In this document: positions 4,892 through 5,960 of the stretch, in pieces
Position numbering within the stretch: the first letter of the stretch is position 1
How the letters are laid out: each line of letters starts with the position of its first letter
Assembly: GCA_030424705.1 (NCBI GenBank)
Contig: JAUHWJ010000143.1
Coordinates: 1 to 5,960, forward strand
Reading direction: 5' to 3'
Length of the DNA: 5,960 nucleotides
Source: Alphaproteobacteria bacterium
GTDB taxonomy: Bacteria > Pseudomonadota > Alphaproteobacteria > Rhodobacterales > Rhodobacteraceae
The notes under the pieces: model-generated
Databases searched by the model: none
Told to the model about the DNA's origin: nothing
The model's input: the letters and a program-made list of their open reading frames with translations, nothing else
Program-made: the position numbers and the translations under genes

Positions 4892-4985
4892 GGCGATACT
4901 CCCTTTGGTTCGGGAGCGGGATGCCGTCGCCCGCGACCACGCGCCAGTCACGCCGCCGTGACCTCGCGGAGCGGTGATTTCGCCG
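4892..4985 (-). promoter_or_regulatory. Gap before the thioredoxin-ccdA operon
   Basis: These 94 bases should hold the end of the aminotransferase transcript and possibly a promoter for the thioredoxin-ccdA pair. GTCACG (4947-4952) and CGTGAC (4957-4962) form a perfect six-pair inverted repeat with a four-base spacer, 23 bases past the aminotransferase stop. It could be a terminator stem, though no T-run follows, or a protein-binding site. A weaker GCGGG/CCCGC pair lies at 4916-4934. I see no convincing -35/-10 pair, so read-through from the aminotransferase gene remains possible. Confidence 0.35.
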
Positions 4986-5960
4986 TCATTCGCCCTGCGC
5001 CGCCGCGAGCGCAGCCGGCAGCGCCGCCTCGAAGGCGTCAAGATCGGCGGGCCGCCCGGCGCTGATGCGGATGCAGCGGTTCTGCGGCGCGGCGAAGGGC
5101 ATCCGCGCGAAGATCCCGCGCGCGATCAGGCCCTCCAGCACGGCCTTCGCGAAGGGGCCGTCCACCCCGCAATCTATGGCGACGAAATTCGCCGCCGAAG
5201 GCAGGGCGGTGAGCCCGTTCGCGGCGGCGATCCGCCCGATCCGCGCGCGCGCGGCCTCCACCTCGCCCCGCACATGGGCGAGCCAGCCGGGATCCGCCAG
5301 CGAGGCCAGCGCGCCGGCCTGCGCCACGCGGTTCACGCCGAAATGGTTCCGCACCTTGTTGAACGCCGTGGCGAGCGGGGCGGCGGAGATGGAATACGCC
5401 ACCCGCGCCCCCGCCATGCCCCAGGCCTTGGAGAAGGTGCGGAAGCGGATCACGCGCGGGTCCGCCGGGTCGATCTCCGGCGCCGTCCCGTCCGGCGCGA
5501 AGTCGATATAGGCTTCGTCGAGGCAGAGGAGCGCGCCCGCAGGCAGCCGCTCGACCATCGCCTCGATGGTCTTCCCCGGATGCCAGGAGCCCATCGGATT
5601 GTCGGGGTTGGAGAGATAGATCAGCCGCGCCCCCTCCCGCGCCGCGAGGGCGAGGAGCGAGTCCGGGTCCTCCCGGTCATCGACGAAGGGGACCGTCACC
5701 AGCCGCCCGCCATAGCCCGCGACATGGAAGTTGAAGGTCGGATAGGCGCCGAGCGAGGTCGCGACCGTCACCCCAGGCTCCACGAACATGCGGTTCACAT
5801 AGCCGAACATCCCGTCTATCCCCTCGCCGATGGCGATATGGGCGGGGTCGACCCCGTGCCGCTCCGCCAGCGCGTGGCGCAGGTCATGGTTCTCCGGGTC
5901 GCCGTATTTCCAGCACTCCGCCGCCGCCGCCTGCATCGCCGCCACCGCTTTCGGAGAGGG
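4986..5960 (-). CDS. HisC-like PLP aminotransferase, 5' end cut off
   Basis: The frame is open to the right edge and gives 324 residues beginning PSPKAVAAM, which matches the 'GPSP.A..A' segment about 40 residues into HisC-type enzymes; the true start lies outside the window and the GTG at 5945 is internal. It is a fold-type I aminotransferase. In-window residues are the YGDPENHDLR segment (19-28), Tyr73 in GAYPTF, the PLP-binding loop SNPDNPMG (117-124), Asp148 and Tyr151 in CLDEAYIDF, Schiff-base Lys178 in FRTFSKAWGMAGARVAY, Arg186, and the C-terminal substrate-binding Arg region in CIRISAGRPADLDAF. Histidinol-phosphate aminotransferase (histidine synthesis, glutamate as donor) is the closest family. 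The loop reads PDNPMGSWH where HisC usually has PNNPTG, so it may be a paralogue with aromatic or other amino-acid specificity, and I give no symbol. It is followed by the thioredoxin-ccdA pair on the same strand after 94 bases. Confidence 0.82.
   Translation of the reverse strand, partial: PSPKAVAAMQAAAAECWKYGDPENHDLRHALAERHGVDPAHIAIGEGIDGMFGYVNRMFVEPGVTVATSLGAYPTFNFHVAGYGGRLVTVPFVDDREDPDSLLALAAREGARLIYLSNPDNPMGSWHPGKTIEAMVERLPAGALLCLDEAYIDFAPDGTAPEIDPADPRVIRFRTFSKAWGMAGARVAYSISAAPLATAFNKVRNHFGVNRVAQAGALASLADPGWLAHVRGEVEAARARIGRIAAANGLTALPSAANFVAIDCGVDGPFAKAVLEGLIARGIFARMPFAAPQNRCIRISAGRPADLDAFEAALPAALAAAQGE

Noticed and set aside
4947..4962. GTCACG/CGTGAC inverted repeat as a definite terminator
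   Set aside because: Six pairs but no T-run on the - strand afterwards; kept only as part of the gap description.
4277..5065. Long + strand open frame across ccdA and the thioredoxin-like gene
   Set aside because: Antisense to two recognised proteins; low-complexity Arg/Ala-rich product.
1..5960. Defence island, mobile element or CRISPR array
   Set aside because: All recognisable genes are core metabolic, regulatory or redox genes with uniform composition; no transposase, integrase, repeat array or attachment-site duplication is seen.

Overview
The window is GC-rich throughout and tightly packed. Gene content and order point to an alphaproteobacterium of the Rhodobacter/Roseobacter group (Rhodobacterales). 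The main clue is a MarR-type regulator overlapping an OmpR-type response regulator by ATGA, transcribed away from a branched-chain aminotransferase gene. I recognise this arrangement as PetP-PetR-like, from family knowledge and not from a search. Most genes are chromosomal housekeeping types, and I see no insertion sequence, phage gene, CRISPR array, tRNA or rRNA.

Layout from left to right: a 132-base leader with short inverted repeats; a + strand unknown protein with one hydrophobic C-terminal segment (133-807); a convergent - strand exported protein that looks like the DUF3298 (RsiV/PdaC C-terminal) family (814-1392); ilvE on the - strand (1436-2314); a 189-base divergent control region (2315-2503) that is relatively AT-rich and full of symmetric sequence; petP and petR on the + strand (2504-3759); a convergent - strand pair encoding a secreted thioredoxin-fold protein and the membrane reductant carrier CcdA (4891 down to 3769); and, entering from the right edge, a - strand HisC-like aminotransferase lacking its first roughly 40 residues.

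Functionally, PetP/PetR-type regulators are known to control cytochrome bc1 expression in Rhodobacter capsulatus. CcdA plus a periplasmic thioredoxin passes electrons across the membrane for cytochrome c maturation or thiol repair. Two parts of respiratory c-type cytochrome biology therefore sit side by side, although on opposite strands. The two aminotransferases belong to amino-acid synthesis and have no obvious link to the redox genes.

No wholly new system is evident. The most interesting material is regulatory. The divergent region holds an 11-base-period direct repeat (suited to an OmpR-type regulator), a 17-base palindrome lying on a good -10 box (suited to a MarR-type regulator), and a 23-base near-perfect dyad in front of ilvE whose two arms recur upstream of the first gene. 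The thioredoxin-ccdA junction is folded into a GC-only hairpin holding the stop codon and ribosome binding site. The thioredoxin-like protein appears to carry Ser where the fold normally has its cis-proline.
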